DNA of 64,000 bases from Frateuria hangzhouensis (GCF_026410505.1 NZ_JAPMIU010000001.1:186001-250000); one strand, 5' to 3'. Shown: positions 18,624 through 27,382, counted from the stretch's first letter. Notes: a model not told the origin generated them from the sequence alone. Numbers and translations: made by a program.

Positions 18624-19322
18624 ATGATCCGTCGATGGTTCGCCCTGATCCCACTGGCCGGCGCACTGGCCGGTTGCGGTGTTTCCGGCCCAGCCACGGC
18701 CGACGACATCAGTCGTTTGCCCGACCCCAGGCTCGATCCCCCGTCCGCCCAGGCGGGCGAACAGGTCGCGGTGTTCGCCGGCGGCTGCTTCTGGGGCGTG
18801 GAAGCGGTGTTCGACCATGTCCGCGGCGTGCGCCAAGCCTGGTCCGGCTACGCCGGCGGCAGTGCCGACACCGCCACCTACGAGCGCGTCAGCGACGGCG
18901 ATACCGGACATGCCGAGTCAGTCAAAGTGGCCTACGACCCCCGCCAGGTCAGCTACGGCCAACTGCTGAAAGTGTTCTTCTCGGCCGCCCACGATCCCAC
19001 CGAGCTCAACCGGCAGGGGCCGGACGTCGGCAGCCAGTACCGCTCGGTGGTCTTCTACGCCACGCCGCAACAGGAGCGGGTCGCCAAGGCCTACATCGCC
19101 CAGCTCACCGCCGCCCACGCGTTCGACGCCCCGATCGTCACCCAGGTCGTGCCGCTGCAGGATTTCTACGCGGCCGAGGCCTATCACCAGAACTTCGCCG
19201 CGCAGCATCCGCACAACGCCTACATCGTCTACAACGACGCCCCCAAGGTGGCGCACCTGAAGCAGTGGCTGCCGGCGCTCTATCGTTCGGCGACCCAGGT
19301 GGTCGAGGTACAACTTCACTAA
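18624..19322 (+). CDS. msrA: Peptide-methionine (S)-S-oxide reductase, predicted lipoprotein
   Basis: 232 residues. MsrA repairs S-methionine sulfoxide. The catalytic Cys is in GGCFWGVEAVF (about residue 55), with YAGGSADTATYERV, TGHAESVKV and AEAYHQNF conserved. Unlike cytosolic MsrA, the N-terminus is a lipoprotein signal: MIRRW, a hydrophobic stretch and the lipobox LAGC with Cys at about 18, followed by a linker of about 28 residues. So it should act in the periplasm at a membrane. GAGGT six to seven bases upstream supports ATG 18624 over ATG 18618. No resolving Cys is evident at the C-terminus, as in some MsrA classes. Confidence 0.93.
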   Translation: MIRRWFALIPLAGALAGCGVSGPATADDISRLPDPRLDPPSAQAGEQVAVFAGGCFWGVEAVFDHVRGVRQAWSGYAGGSADTATYERVSDGDTGHAESVKVAYDPRQVSYGQLLKVFFSAAHDPTELNRQGPDVGSQYRSVVFYATPQQERVAKAYIAQLTAAHAFDAPIVTQVVPLQDFYAAEAYHQNFAAQHPHNAYIVYNDAPKVAHLKQWLPALYRSATQVVEVQLH

Positions 19323-19443
19323 CTGGGTGGCCGACGCTCACCTTGCCCGCGCCGCGCTTCCCGCGGCGCAGGCTGTGGCTTGTGTCGCGCCACGCGGGCA
19401 GCCACCCCTTGCAGCGCCTCGCCCCCTCTGATGCCGCACCCTG

Positions 19444-19483
19444 TTGACGTACTGTGCGACACAAGGTAGTGTGCATCGCACTA
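19444..19483 (+). promoter_or_regulatory. Candidate promoter and PadR operator upstream of the padR-like gene
   Basis: TTGACG at 19444-19449 could be a -35 element; 17 bases later TAGTGT (19467) could serve as a weak -10. Over that -10 lies the imperfect palindrome TAGTGTGCATCGCACTA (19467-19483). PadR regulators bind such inverted repeats over their own promoters, so autorepression is likely. Confidence 0.5.
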
Positions 19484-19496
19484 TACGAGGTGCAGC

Positions 19497-19844
19497 ATGG
19501 CGGAATCCCGCGAAAACCCGACGGCCAAGCTGGAACTCGAACTTCGCCGCGGCGCGCTGGTGCTGGCAGTACTCAGCCAGCTGCGCGAACCGCAGTACGG
19601 ATACTCGCTGCGCCAGGCCCTGGCCCAGCGCGGCATGCCGATCGAGGAAGGGACGCTCTATCCCCTGCTCCGCCGACTGGACGGTCAGGGCGTGCTGGCG
19701 TCCGCGTGGCGGATCGAGGACGGGCCGCCGCGCCGCTATTACCACCTGAACGACGCTGGCGAGGCGCTGCTCGCCGAACTGACGGCTACCTGGGGCGCCC
19801 TGGTCGGGACCATGGCCGGCTTGCTGGAGGGGAGCGGGACATGA
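19497..19844 (+). CDS. PadR-family transcriptional regulator
   Basis: 115 residues, a short PadR. The winged helix is clear: GALVLAVLSQLREPQYGYSL, IEEGTLYPLLRRLDGQGVL, PRRYYHLNDAGEALL. PadR proteins are usually repressors that release DNA on ligand binding. GAGG lies upstream of the ATG, and an inverted repeat overlaps the putative promoter. Its stop overlaps the next start as ATGA, so it is co-translated with the membrane protein, an arrangement typical of PadR with HAAS/DUF1700-type partners. Confidence 0.92.
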   Translation: MAESRENPTAKLELELRRGALVLAVLSQLREPQYGYSLRQALAQRGMPIEEGTLYPLLRRLDGQGVLASAWRIEDGPPRRYYHLNDAGEALLAELTATWGALVGTMAGLLEGSGT

Positions 19845-20752
19845 ATGCGAACGACGTGATCGAATCCTATGTGGTCGACGTGATGCGCCGGCTGCCGGGC
19901 AAGGACCGCAACGGAATCGGCCTGGAACTGCGCGGCCTGCTGACCGAGATGCTCGACGACCGGGCGCAGCGCGAAGGCCGGGCGGCGGATGACGCCATGG
20001 TGCTGGGGTTGCTGCACGACTTCGGTACCCCTGCCGGGATCGCCGCTCGCTATCGTCCCCCGGGCCTGGTAATCATCCCGGCCGAACAGACCCGCTCGTT
20101 CGCACTGCTGTCCCTCGGCGGCATCGGCCTGCAATGGGCCCTGACGCTGCCGCGCGTATTCCAGGGGCAGCCGGCGTCGGCCTGGTGGTTCAGTTGGGGC
20201 CTGGGTTCCCTTTGGTGGCCCGGCTTCCTGGTCATGATGGCCCTGGTCGCGGTCGGCGTGCGCGAACTGGGCCTGGCCAGGCCGGCCTGGCGCCCCCGTG
20301 GCGTCGACCCCGACCGCATCGATCGCAAGACCTTCGGGATAGGTTTCGCCTGGTTCGTGATCGGCGCCGTGTTCATGACCTGCCTGCCATGGATCATCGG
20401 CCAGTTGCCCGATCCGCTGCCGCGGGTGTTCGCCTTCGACCCGGCGTTCCTGCGCTGGCGGGCGCCGCCGGTCGTGCTGCTGTGGTTGCTGGCGTTCGTC
20501 AACCTGGGCGTGGTCTACCGCCAAGGGCGCTGGTCGCCGCCGACGCGATGGCTGGAGATCGGCATCCACCTGGCCTTCCTCGCGCTGCTGGCGTGGTGGC
20601 TGGCGGACGGCGCCCTTTTCCTGGCCAGGTCGACCAACGACGGCGCGCGCGGCGGCATCGCCCTGGCGGCACTGTTTATTGCGCTGGACCTCGTGCTCAA
20701 GCTGTACCGGCGGCGTACGCGGATTCACCCGCCGAAGATCGCCACCGGCTGA
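19841..20752 (+). CDS. Membrane protein with HAAS-like N-terminus, PadR partner
   Basis: 303 residues. The first 85 residues are soluble and helical (IESYVVDVMRRLPGKDRNGI, LELRGLLTEMLDDRA, VLGLLHDFGTPAGIAARY), like the HAAS signalling domain encoded beside many padR genes. About six hydrophobic segments follow. ATGA overlap with padR indicates a two-gene unit. Function unknown; a role in sensing or membrane homeostasis controlled by the PadR protein is an inference from arrangement. Confidence 0.75.
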   Translation: MNANDVIESYVVDVMRRLPGKDRNGIGLELRGLLTEMLDDRAQREGRAADDAMVLGLLHDFGTPAGIAARYRPPGLVIIPAEQTRSFALLSLGGIGLQWALTLPRVFQGQPASAWWFSWGLGSLWWPGFLVMMALVAVGVRELGLARPAWRPRGVDPDRIDRKTFGIGFAWFVIGAVFMTCLPWIIGQLPDPLPRVFAFDPAFLRWRAPPVVLLWLLAFVNLGVVYRQGRWSPPTRWLEIGIHLAFLALLAWWLADGALFLARSTNDGARGGIALAALFIALDLVLKLYRRRTRIHPPKIATG

Positions 20753-20806
20753 ACGCAGATCCCGGCGCCGACCGACGATCCCGCCAACCTGCCAAGGAGT
20801 CATCCC

Positions 20807-21763
20807 ATGCTTCGTGCGTGTGTGGTTTCGCTCGCCCTGATGTCGGCCACGATGGCCGCGCCGGCATCGTTCCCCTCGCCCCGGGCTGCCCCGGCTTCAC
20901 CTGCCGTTGTCTACGCCAAGCCGGCACCACCCGGCCGGCTGGTCGACATCGGCGGGCGCCGCCTGCACATTCAGTGCAAGGGCACGCCCGAGGGGCCGGT
21001 AGTGATCTTCGAGGGCGGCCTGTCGCAGTACACGGCCTACTCCACTTACGGCAAGGCGCAAGACCTGATCGCGCCGTTCGCCCAGGTGTGCATCTATGAC
21101 CGCGCGGGCCTGGGCTGGAGCGATCCGGTAACCGGTCCGCGCACCCGGCAGGACATGGTCGAGGACCTGCACAAGCTCGTCCTCGCCGAACGCTTCGGGC
21201 GTCCGCTGGTGCTGGTCGGGCACTCCGCAGGTGGGCTGCTGGCACGCTTCTACGCGCGGAAATACCCGGGCGAGGTGGCCGGCGTGGTGCTGGTGGATGC
21301 CACGCCCGAAAGCATCGTGTTCGCGCCTGGTGCCGCCAAGGCACGCCAGGCCATCATCGCCCAGATCAACGGCGCCCTGGATGGCGCCAGGGAAGGCGCG
21401 CCGGTGACCGCCTTGCCACCCGGCACGCCGGCCGAGGTCCAGATGGCGTTCACTCCTGCCATCCTGCGCACGCTGAAGCAGGAGTACGAGGCCATCGACC
21501 GTGTCCCTGCCGCCATGCGCAAGCCCGGCGGCTACGGCACGCTGGGCGACACGCCGCTGGCCATCATCCGCCGCGGCAAGACCTCGCTCCCACCGAACGC
21601 CGAGGACGAGCAGTGGCGCCAGGCGCAGGAAGCGATGACGTCGCTGTCCACGCGCAGCTTCCTGCTCGTCGCCGAACACTCCGGACACGTGATTCCCTAC
21701 GAGCAGCCGCAGGTCGTCGCCGCTGCCGTGCAGCGCGTCCTGACCGAGATCCGCGACCACTGA
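20807..21763 (+). CDS. Exported alpha/beta-hydrolase
   Basis: 318 residues with a signal peptide (VVSLALMSATMAAPA). The fold is indicated by RLHIQCKG, an oxyanion-type EGGLSQ, YDRAGLGWSDP, the nucleophile elbow LVGHSAGGLLARFYA, and a C-terminal VAEHSGHVIPYEQP with the likely catalytic His. Substrate unknown. AAGGAGT lies upstream of the ATG. It follows the PadR pair by 54 bases on the same strand and could be read with it. Confidence 0.87.
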   Translation: MLRACVVSLALMSATMAAPASFPSPRAAPASPAVVYAKPAPPGRLVDIGGRRLHIQCKGTPEGPVVIFEGGLSQYTAYSTYGKAQDLIAPFAQVCIYDRAGLGWSDPVTGPRTRQDMVEDLHKLVLAERFGRPLVLVGHSAGGLLARFYARKYPGEVAGVVLVDATPESIVFAPGAAKARQAIIAQINGALDGAREGAPVTALPPGTPAEVQMAFTPAILRTLKQEYEAIDRVPAAMRKPGGYGTLGDTPLAIIRRGKTSLPPNAEDEQWRQAQEAMTSLSTRSFLLVAEHSGHVIPYEQPQVVAAAVQRVLTEIRDH

Positions 21764-21774
21764 CGTCGTGTTTG

Positions 21775-21836
21775 CAGGGTGGCTTCAGCCCGCCAGCACG
21801 GGTGCGAAAGAGCGGTGGGCTGAAGCCCACCCTACG
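21775..21836. repeat. REP-like inverted pair, family C (copy 2)
   Basis: AGGGTGGCTTCAGCCCGCC faces GGTGGGCTGAAGCCCACCCT, between the converging hydrolase and GGDEF-EAL genes. It matches the element at 6399-6466. Confidence 0.8.
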
Positions 21837-21850
21837 GTTCGCGACGGCCG

Positions 21851-24598
21851 TTAGCGCCGGGCCGGCGGCACCAGCCGCAGGCGGGCGCTGCCGGGCCGCT
21901 GCCCGGGGCGGAGCATGCGTTCGATCTCCGGCACTTCCAGCGCCCGGGCGTAGAGATAGCCCTGGCCTTCGGTGCAACCGGCGCGCAGCAGGAATTCGTG
22001 TTGCGCCTCGGTCTCGATGCCCTCGGCGATGGCGCACAGGCCCAACCGCTTGGACAGGGCCAGCATCGCCTCGACTATGGCCGCATCGTGCGAACTGGAG
22101 GGCAAGCCCGCGACGAAGCTCTGGTCGATCTTGAGGAAGGCGATCGCCGGCAGCTTGAGATAGGCCATGGACGAATAGCCGGTGCCGAAGTCGTCGATGG
22201 CCACGCCCACGCCCAGCGAGTGCAGCGCATTCATGGTGCGCTCCATCTCGTCGCCCAGGCGCAGGATCGCCCCCTCGGTGATTTCCAGCAGCAGGCGCTG
22301 CGGCGCGACCCGCTCGGTCACCAGCCAGCGGCGCACGTCTTCGACGAAATGCGGCGCGCCGTAGGACCCGGCCGAGATGTTCACGGCCACGCGGATCGGC
22401 GGCATGCCCTCCTCGTCCCACTGGCGCATCTGCCGGGCGACGGCCTGCAGCACCCAATCGTCGACGTGGCGGATCAGGCCGAGCTTCTCGGCCATCGGGA
22501 TGAATTCGCCCGGCGACACCTCGCCACGTGCCGGATGGCGCCAGCGCAACAGGGCCTCGACCGCCACCACCTTGCCGTTGCGCATGTCCACGCTGGGCTG
22601 GTAAACCAGCCGGAACTCGTCGCGCGCAAGCGCCTGGCGCAGCTCCGCCGCCAGCGCCAGGCGCTTGCGCGCGTCGGCCTGCATCATCGGCGAGTAGAAG
22701 CGATACGTGTTGCGCTCCTGCGTCTTGGCCGCGTACATGGCGGCATCAGCGTTCGCGATCAACGTGACCGGATCGCTGCCGTCGAGCGGGTAGCCGGCAA
22801 TGCCGATGCTGGCGCTCAGCGCGACCTCGTAGTCGCCCACCTTCATCGGCTCGCCCAGCACCACCAGCAGGCGCTGCGCCAGCGTGCTGGCCTGCTCGCG
22901 CGAAACCAGCTTGCCGATCAGCACCGTGAATTCGTCGCCGCCGATGCGCCCGGCCACGTCGTGCTCGCCCAGGTCGCGACTGATGCGCTCGGCCACGTGC
23001 ACCAGCAAGCGGTCGCCGATGGCGTGGCTGTAGCTGTCGTTGACCACCTTGAAGGCGTCCAGGTCGATGAACAGCACCGCCACCGCGCCGTGCTCGCGGT
23101 CGGCGGTGTTGATCGCCTGCGTGCACTGGCGTTCGAACTCCGCGCGGTTGGCCAGCCCGGTCAGCGGGTCGTGCGTGGCCAGGTGTTCCAGCCTGCGCTG
23201 GTTGGCCTTGGTCGTGCTGATGTTGGTGAACACCGCCACGTAATGCTGCACGCGCTCTTCCGCATCGCGGATCACGCTGATGCTCAGCAATTCCGGATAG
23301 ACGCTGCCGTCGGCACGCTGGCTGTGCACTTCGCCCAACCAGTTGCCGCCGGCGTCCAGCGCACCCCAGACCGAAGGCGGCAGCGGCGTATCGTCGGCCA
23401 GGCAGCGGGTTTCGTCGAAGCGACGTCCCTGCACGTCCTGCAGCGACAGGCCGGTGATGGCCAGGTGCGCGGCGTTGACCGAGATCACCCGGCGTTCGGC
23501 ATCGGCGATGATCACGCCTTCGGCGATGCTGGCCAGCGCTTCGGCGGCGATGCGCCGCTCCTGCTCCAGGTTCAACCGCTCGGAAATGTCGCGCACGATC
23601 GCCTGGCGCACGGCGCGCTCGCCCCAGCGCACCAGGCTGCTTTGCGTTTCCACCGGGCGGGATTGCCCGCCGCGCTCGCGCAACGCACCCTGGGTCATGC
23701 CCTCCCCGCGCGGCTGGCCGCGCTCGAACAGCGCGGCGAACGGCGTGCCGACGAGCTCCTGCGCACCACGGCCGGTCCATTCGACCGCCTTGCGGTTGGC
23801 GTCCAGGATCTGTCCGTCGTGCTCGTCGACCATGACGATCGCATCGGCGGCCCGGTCGAACAGCAGCCGGTAGCGCTCTTCGCTGCCGCGCATGCCGGCC
23901 AGCACGCGCCGCGCCATCCACAGCCACAGCATCGTGGCCAGGCAGGTGGCGCCGAAGATGGTCGAATAAAGCACCCGTCCCATCCAGACCGCACCGTGCG
24001 CCACCTCCTGCGAGAACACCTTGGCGCGTGGCTCGATGAAATCGTTCAGTGCACGTATGCGCGCCCGCTGGCGCGCGATGGCGGCCGCATCCATCGCGCC
24101 GCTCGCGTGGGCCGCCTCCACTTCATGGGCAACGGTGTCCAGTTCGGCGACCTGGCGGTCGACCGACCGCCATGCCGCCAGCGCCTCCTTCATGTAGGGC
24201 GCCGTGGCGAAATGATCGAGCATGAAGATCACGCCCGGCACCGCCGACTGCATGGTGTTGACGCGTAACAGCGCCTGGCCCACCGCGTCGCGGTCGTAGT
24301 CGCCGGCGGCCACCACGTCGCGGGTCCATCGATCGATGCGCAGGATGTCGTAGTTGCGCCGGTAGGCGGCCAAGTCGGCCGGCGCGCCGCTGGCGGCGTA
24401 GTTGTCCAGGTCGATGACCGCCTGCTTCTGGGCCTTGGACCAGATGCTCTCGCCGTTGAGAAAACCGGCGAGAGCGACCTGGATCTGCAACGCGCCCCAG
24501 GTGAATACCAGGATCAAGCCAATGACGGCCGCAAGCCCCCATGCCAGCGGCACCAGGCGCCGCGGCAACGAGGGCAAGCTAGGCACGGCGGCAGGCAT
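21851..24598 (-). CDS. PAS-PAS-GGDEF-EAL cyclic-di-GMP signalling protein with periplasmic sensor region
   Basis: 915 residues. Order: membrane segment at about 13-40, periplasmic helical region to about 205, second membrane segment at about 207-228, two PAS domains (about 235-475), GGDEF domain (motif GRIGGDEF near 553-557), EAL domain (EAL near 681-683, DDFGTGYSS near 802, AEGIET). Both catalytic signatures look intact, so it could make and break c-di-GMP. The product-inhibition I-site is degenerate: Asp is at the expected place but the Arg is replaced by Gly. The gene starts 65 bases downstream of the UndA-like gene on the same strand. Net activity is not predictable. Confidence 0.93.
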   Translation of the reverse strand: MPAAVPSLPSLPRRLVPLAWGLAAVIGLILVFTWGALQIQVALAGFLNGESIWSKAQKQAVIDLDNYAASGAPADLAAYRRNYDILRIDRWTRDVVAAGDYDRDAVGQALLRVNTMQSAVPGVIFMLDHFATAPYMKEALAAWRSVDRQVAELDTVAHEVEAAHASGAMDAAAIARQRARIRALNDFIEPRAKVFSQEVAHGAVWMGRVLYSTIFGATCLATMLWLWMARRVLAGMRGSEERYRLLFDRAADAIVMVDEHDGQILDANRKAVEWTGRGAQELVGTPFAALFERGQPRGEGMTQGALRERGGQSRPVETQSSLVRWGERAVRQAIVRDISERLNLEQERRIAAEALASIAEGVIIADAERRVISVNAAHLAITGLSLQDVQGRRFDETRCLADDTPLPPSVWGALDAGGNWLGEVHSQRADGSVYPELLSISVIRDAEERVQHYVAVFTNISTTKANQRRLEHLATHDPLTGLANRAEFERQCTQAINTADREHGAVAVLFIDLDAFKVVNDSYSHAIGDRLLVHVAERISRDLGEHDVAGRIGGDEFTVLIGKLVSREQASTLAQRLLVVLGEPMKVGDYEVALSASIGIAGYPLDGSDPVTLIANADAAMYAAKTQERNTYRFYSPMMQADARKRLALAAELRQALARDEFRLVYQPSVDMRNGKVVAVEALLRWRHPARGEVSPGEFIPMAEKLGLIRHVDDWVLQAVARQMRQWDEEGMPPIRVAVNISAGSYGAPHFVEDVRRWLVTERVAPQRLLLEITEGAILRLGDEMERTMNALHSLGVGVAIDDFGTGYSSMAYLKLPAIAFLKIDQSFVAGLPSSSHDAAIVEAMLALSKRLGLCAIAEGIETEAQHEFLLRAGCTEGQGYLYARALEVPEIERMLRPGQRPGSARLRLVPPARR

Positions 24599-24663
24599 TC
24601 AATCCCCTATCCTGTGGCTGACCCGCGCAATTCTACGGGTGATTGTTCATCTTTTACGCCCTA

Positions 24664-25440
24664 TCAAGCCGCCACCTCGTTCACGGTTCCGTAAACGCGG
24701 GCACCTGCGACGCAGCGATCGGCCAGGATGCGCATGCCGATGTAGCTGCGCCTGACGCACTCGGCGAGGTGGTCCACTTCATCGGCAGCCGGAGCGGTTC
24801 CCTTGAGGGTACAGACGATCTCCAGCGCCTCCCAGGGGTGGGTGTCGTCGTAGGCAGCGTGCAATTGCAGCCAGCGCAGGCTCTGGATGCGCTTGTCCTC
24901 CGGCAGGCTCTGCGCGTAGCTGGCGCTGTCGTAGATCAATTGCGACCACTCGCCGGTGGCGCCCTCCACCGCGTAGTTGGTGGCCACGATGCCGGCGGCC
25001 AGGCTGTCGGACTGGCTGACCTCCTCGCACCAGTCGGCCAGCACCTGGGTGCCCTGGGCGCGTTCGCCGTAAAGCACGTCCCAGCGCGGCACGCCGGCGC
25101 CCTCGGCCCAGTTGAGCCAGTAGTCGGCGTGGTTCTGTTCGACCCGGATGTTGCGTACCAGCCAGCGGCGGGCCATGTTGTCGCCGGGGCTGCGGCCGTA
25201 CTGGGTCTTGAGCAGGTTGCGCGCCATGTAGGCGGGGAAGCGCTCGATCACCGGCCAGATGCCCGCCATGAAATCGCGGGTGCCCTGCCGGTCGAGCCGG
25301 TTCTCGCGCATCAGGTTCCACAGTTCGTGGCGGATCACGCTCTGCTTGGCCTCCTCGCAGGCGCCGACCATGTCCTGGGCCCATTGCGGGTAGCTGGTCA
25401 GCTCGGTCAACGGGCCAGTGCGTTCGAAACGATTGCTCAT
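24664..25440 (-). CDS. undA: UndA-like non-haem diiron oxidase (medium-chain fatty acid to 1-alkene)
   Basis: 258 residues of the haem-oxygenase-like (TenA/PqqC-fold) diiron oxidase family. Metal ligands can be placed as E101 and H104 (VEQNHADYW), E159 (NYAVEGATGEW), H194, D198 and H201 (LHAAYDDTHPWEAL); the same positions are those I remember for UndA of Pseudomonas protegens, whose length is about 261. Near-identical blocks recalled from UndA include RTGPL near the start, DMARRWL, RNIRVE-NHADYW and HPWEALEI. UndA decarboxylates lauric acid to 1-undecene. GGAGA eight bases upstream supports ATG 25440. The family match is strong; the substrate chain length is inferred. Confidence 0.8.
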   Translation of the reverse strand: MSNRFERTGPLTELTSYPQWAQDMVGACEEAKQSVIRHELWNLMRENRLDRQGTRDFMAGIWPVIERFPAYMARNLLKTQYGRSPGDNMARRWLVRNIRVEQNHADYWLNWAEGAGVPRWDVLYGERAQGTQVLADWCEEVSQSDSLAAGIVATNYAVEGATGEWSQLIYDSASYAQSLPEDKRIQSLRWLQLHAAYDDTHPWEALEIVCTLKGTAPAADEVDHLAECVRRSYIGMRILADRCVAGARVYGTVNEVAA

Positions 25441-25554
25441 TGCGATGTTCTCCTCGGGATTCGCTGCGGACATTCGATGTCCGGACGTCCCTGTTGGGGC
25501 GTCCGCTTCTCCGGCCGCAGCGCCGGAGAAAGTCCATGGTTCCAATGGGCTGTC

Positions 25555-25701
25555 TCACGTATGGCGAATGCGTGCGTCCCCGGGTGGCTTGTTCACGCCC
25601 GGGAAGGATTCGACGTGGGCATGGCCCATCTTGGCGCCGAAGGCGAGCGCTTGCGTCAAGCGGGCGTTCGAGCGAACCGCGTCGATGGCGGGCCGGTCCA
25701 T
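25555..25701 (-). CDS. Possible small ORF, 48 residues, unknown
   Basis: An ATG frame starting MDRPAIDAVRSNARLTQ and ending DARIRHT sits in the gap between the MFS gene and the undA-like gene, all on the minus strand, 8 bases after the MFS stop. Its third codon positions are mostly G or C, like real genes nearby. I see no clear ribosome site except within the MFS 3' end, and no family is recognised; the RSNARLTQALAFGA stretch faintly recalls the helix before the cis-Pro loop of DsbA-like proteins, so it may be a gene remnant. Confidence 0.35.
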   Translation of the reverse strand: MDRPAIDAVRSNARLTQALAFGAKMGHAHVESFPGVNKPPGDARIRHT

Positions 25702-25709
25702 GTTCCGCG

Positions 25710-27272
25710 CTAGCCGCGCTCGCGCGTCCGCCGCTCGGCGGCAAGCGCCGATGCCACGTCGCGGGCATACGTGCGGGTGGTGCGCACCAGCAGCAGCACG
25801 CCCGCAAGCGCCAGCGGCGCGAGCATCACCAGGAAAGCGTCTCCCAGCCCCGCCGCGCCCACGCGCGCCGTGGCCGCACTACCGGCCGCGGCACCCGCGG
25901 CGGCGCTGCCCGCGCCCGCATGGCCGGCGAAGCGGGCAGCGACGTAGCCGAACAACGGCGGCGCGATCGCCTCCAGCGCGAAGCGGAAGGTCGCCCGCAC
26001 GCCCTCGGCACGGCCCCATAGGGCCGAGGGCATCACGTCCAGGCGCGCGGCATCCACGGCCGGGTTGGCGCCACCGATACCCGCGGCGGCGAGGAAAAAG
26101 AACGGCCCGGCCAGCCACAACGTGCCGATCGAAAGGCCGGGCAGGAACGCCGCCGTCGCCAGCAGGTAGGCCATTGCCGCCACCACTACGCGGCCGGTGA
26201 GCCGGCCGCGATCGATCAGCCGGTCGCCCAGGCGGCCAGCCAGCAACACGCCCACGATCGCGCCCAATCCGATCAGCACGGCCAGCGTGCTGCCCGTGGC
26301 CTGGTCCAGCCCAAAGCGTCCGCGCATGAACACGATGGCGTAGGTGCGCAGTCCGGTGAAATAGAAATAACCCAGCGCAGAGGCGACGATCAGGGTTCGG
26401 TAGGTCGGCACCGAAAGCACGTAGCGCACCGCGCGCCAAAGCGACGCGGTGGCCGGATTCATGGTCATCAGCGCGTGGCGCGGACGCACGCCGCGCCAGC
26501 GGATCACCCGCCGCAGCGAGCCGCTGCGCGCCGCGCTTCCTGCCGGCGCACAGGCGGGCTCGCCCTCGGCAGGCACGCGGCGCGCACCGGGCGGAATCCG
26601 GCCCTGCCCTCCGCGCGCGGGCTCGGGCAGGTACCGCCACAGCACCAGCGCCAGCGCGAAGCCCAGCACCGCCAGCACCCGGAACGAGACACGCCAGGAC
26701 AGCCACGCCGCCACATTGCCGCAAATCAGGAAACCGAACGCCACGCCCAGCAGTTCGCCGGCCAGCACATAACCGAAGATGCGCCCGCGTTCGTCCGGTC
26801 GGAAGAAATCGCCGGTCAGCGAGGTAACCGCCGGAGACGCGGCCGAGGCGACCACCCCCAGCGCCAGGCGACTGAGCAGCAACATCGGATAGGACACGGC
26901 CAGTCCGCTGGCCACCATGGTGGCCGACCACACCAGCAGCGCGATCACCAGCAGCCGCACCCGCCGCACGCGGTCGACCAGCGCGCCAAAGGGCAAGGTC
27001 ATTACCGCGGCCACCGCGGTGGAGGCGGTCACCAGCCAGCCGATCTGCAGGTTGCCCACGTGAAGGGCGTTCTTGATCGGCGTCGCCACCACCCCGACGG
27101 TAGCCTTGTCGGCCGCGTCCAGCGACAGCACGCAGGCCAGCAACACGAGCACCTTCAACCGCGCGCGGCCGCCGGCCAGCGCCTCCAGCGGCCGCTCGAC
27201 GTCCTGCCGAAGCCAGCGGCGCAAACCGCCTGCCGGGCCGGCCGCGCGAGCGTCGCGGTGGGATGGGGCCAT
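25710..27272 (-). CDS. MFS transporter
   Basis: 520 residues with about twelve membrane segments and a long basic, Gly/Pro/Arg-rich central loop (about residues 215-270). MFS markers are the LPFGALVDRVRRVRLL loop 2-3 motif and the SRLALGVVASA segment. The DAADKATVGVVATPIK start of the first segments recalls sphingosine-1-phosphate/hexuronate type MFS proteins, but no substrate can be assigned. Start ATG 27272 gives a 40-residue N-terminal tail. It diverges from the next MFS gene with only about 110 bases between them. Confidence 0.82.
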   Translation of the reverse strand: MAPSHRDARAAGPAGGLRRWLRQDVERPLEALAGGRARLKVLVLLACVLSLDAADKATVGVVATPIKNALHVGNLQIGWLVTASTAVAAVMTLPFGALVDRVRRVRLLVIALLVWSATMVASGLAVSYPMLLLSRLALGVVASAASPAVTSLTGDFFRPDERGRIFGYVLAGELLGVAFGFLICGNVAAWLSWRVSFRVLAVLGFALALVLWRYLPEPARGGQGRIPPGARRVPAEGEPACAPAGSAARSGSLRRVIRWRGVRPRHALMTMNPATASLWRAVRYVLSVPTYRTLIVASALGYFYFTGLRTYAIVFMRGRFGLDQATGSTLAVLIGLGAIVGVLLAGRLGDRLIDRGRLTGRVVVAAMAYLLATAAFLPGLSIGTLWLAGPFFFLAAAGIGGANPAVDAARLDVMPSALWGRAEGVRATFRFALEAIAPPLFGYVAARFAGHAGAGSAAAGAAAGSAATARVGAAGLGDAFLVMLAPLALAGVLLLVRTTRTYARDVASALAAERRTRERG

Positions 27273-27382
27273 GCCTGTCCGGATCCTTTGCTTGCGGAAC
27301 GGCGCTGCCGCCAGCGCGCCTCACGGAACATTCTCGGGCGAGCGCCAATGGTGACAGGCCTGACCGGGCGCAAGGCCACCGC

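Noticed and set aside
25506-25532. Hairpin TTCTCCGGC/GCCGGAGAA as a terminator of the MFS transcript
   Set aside because: No T tract on either side; could be chance in GC-rich DNA.
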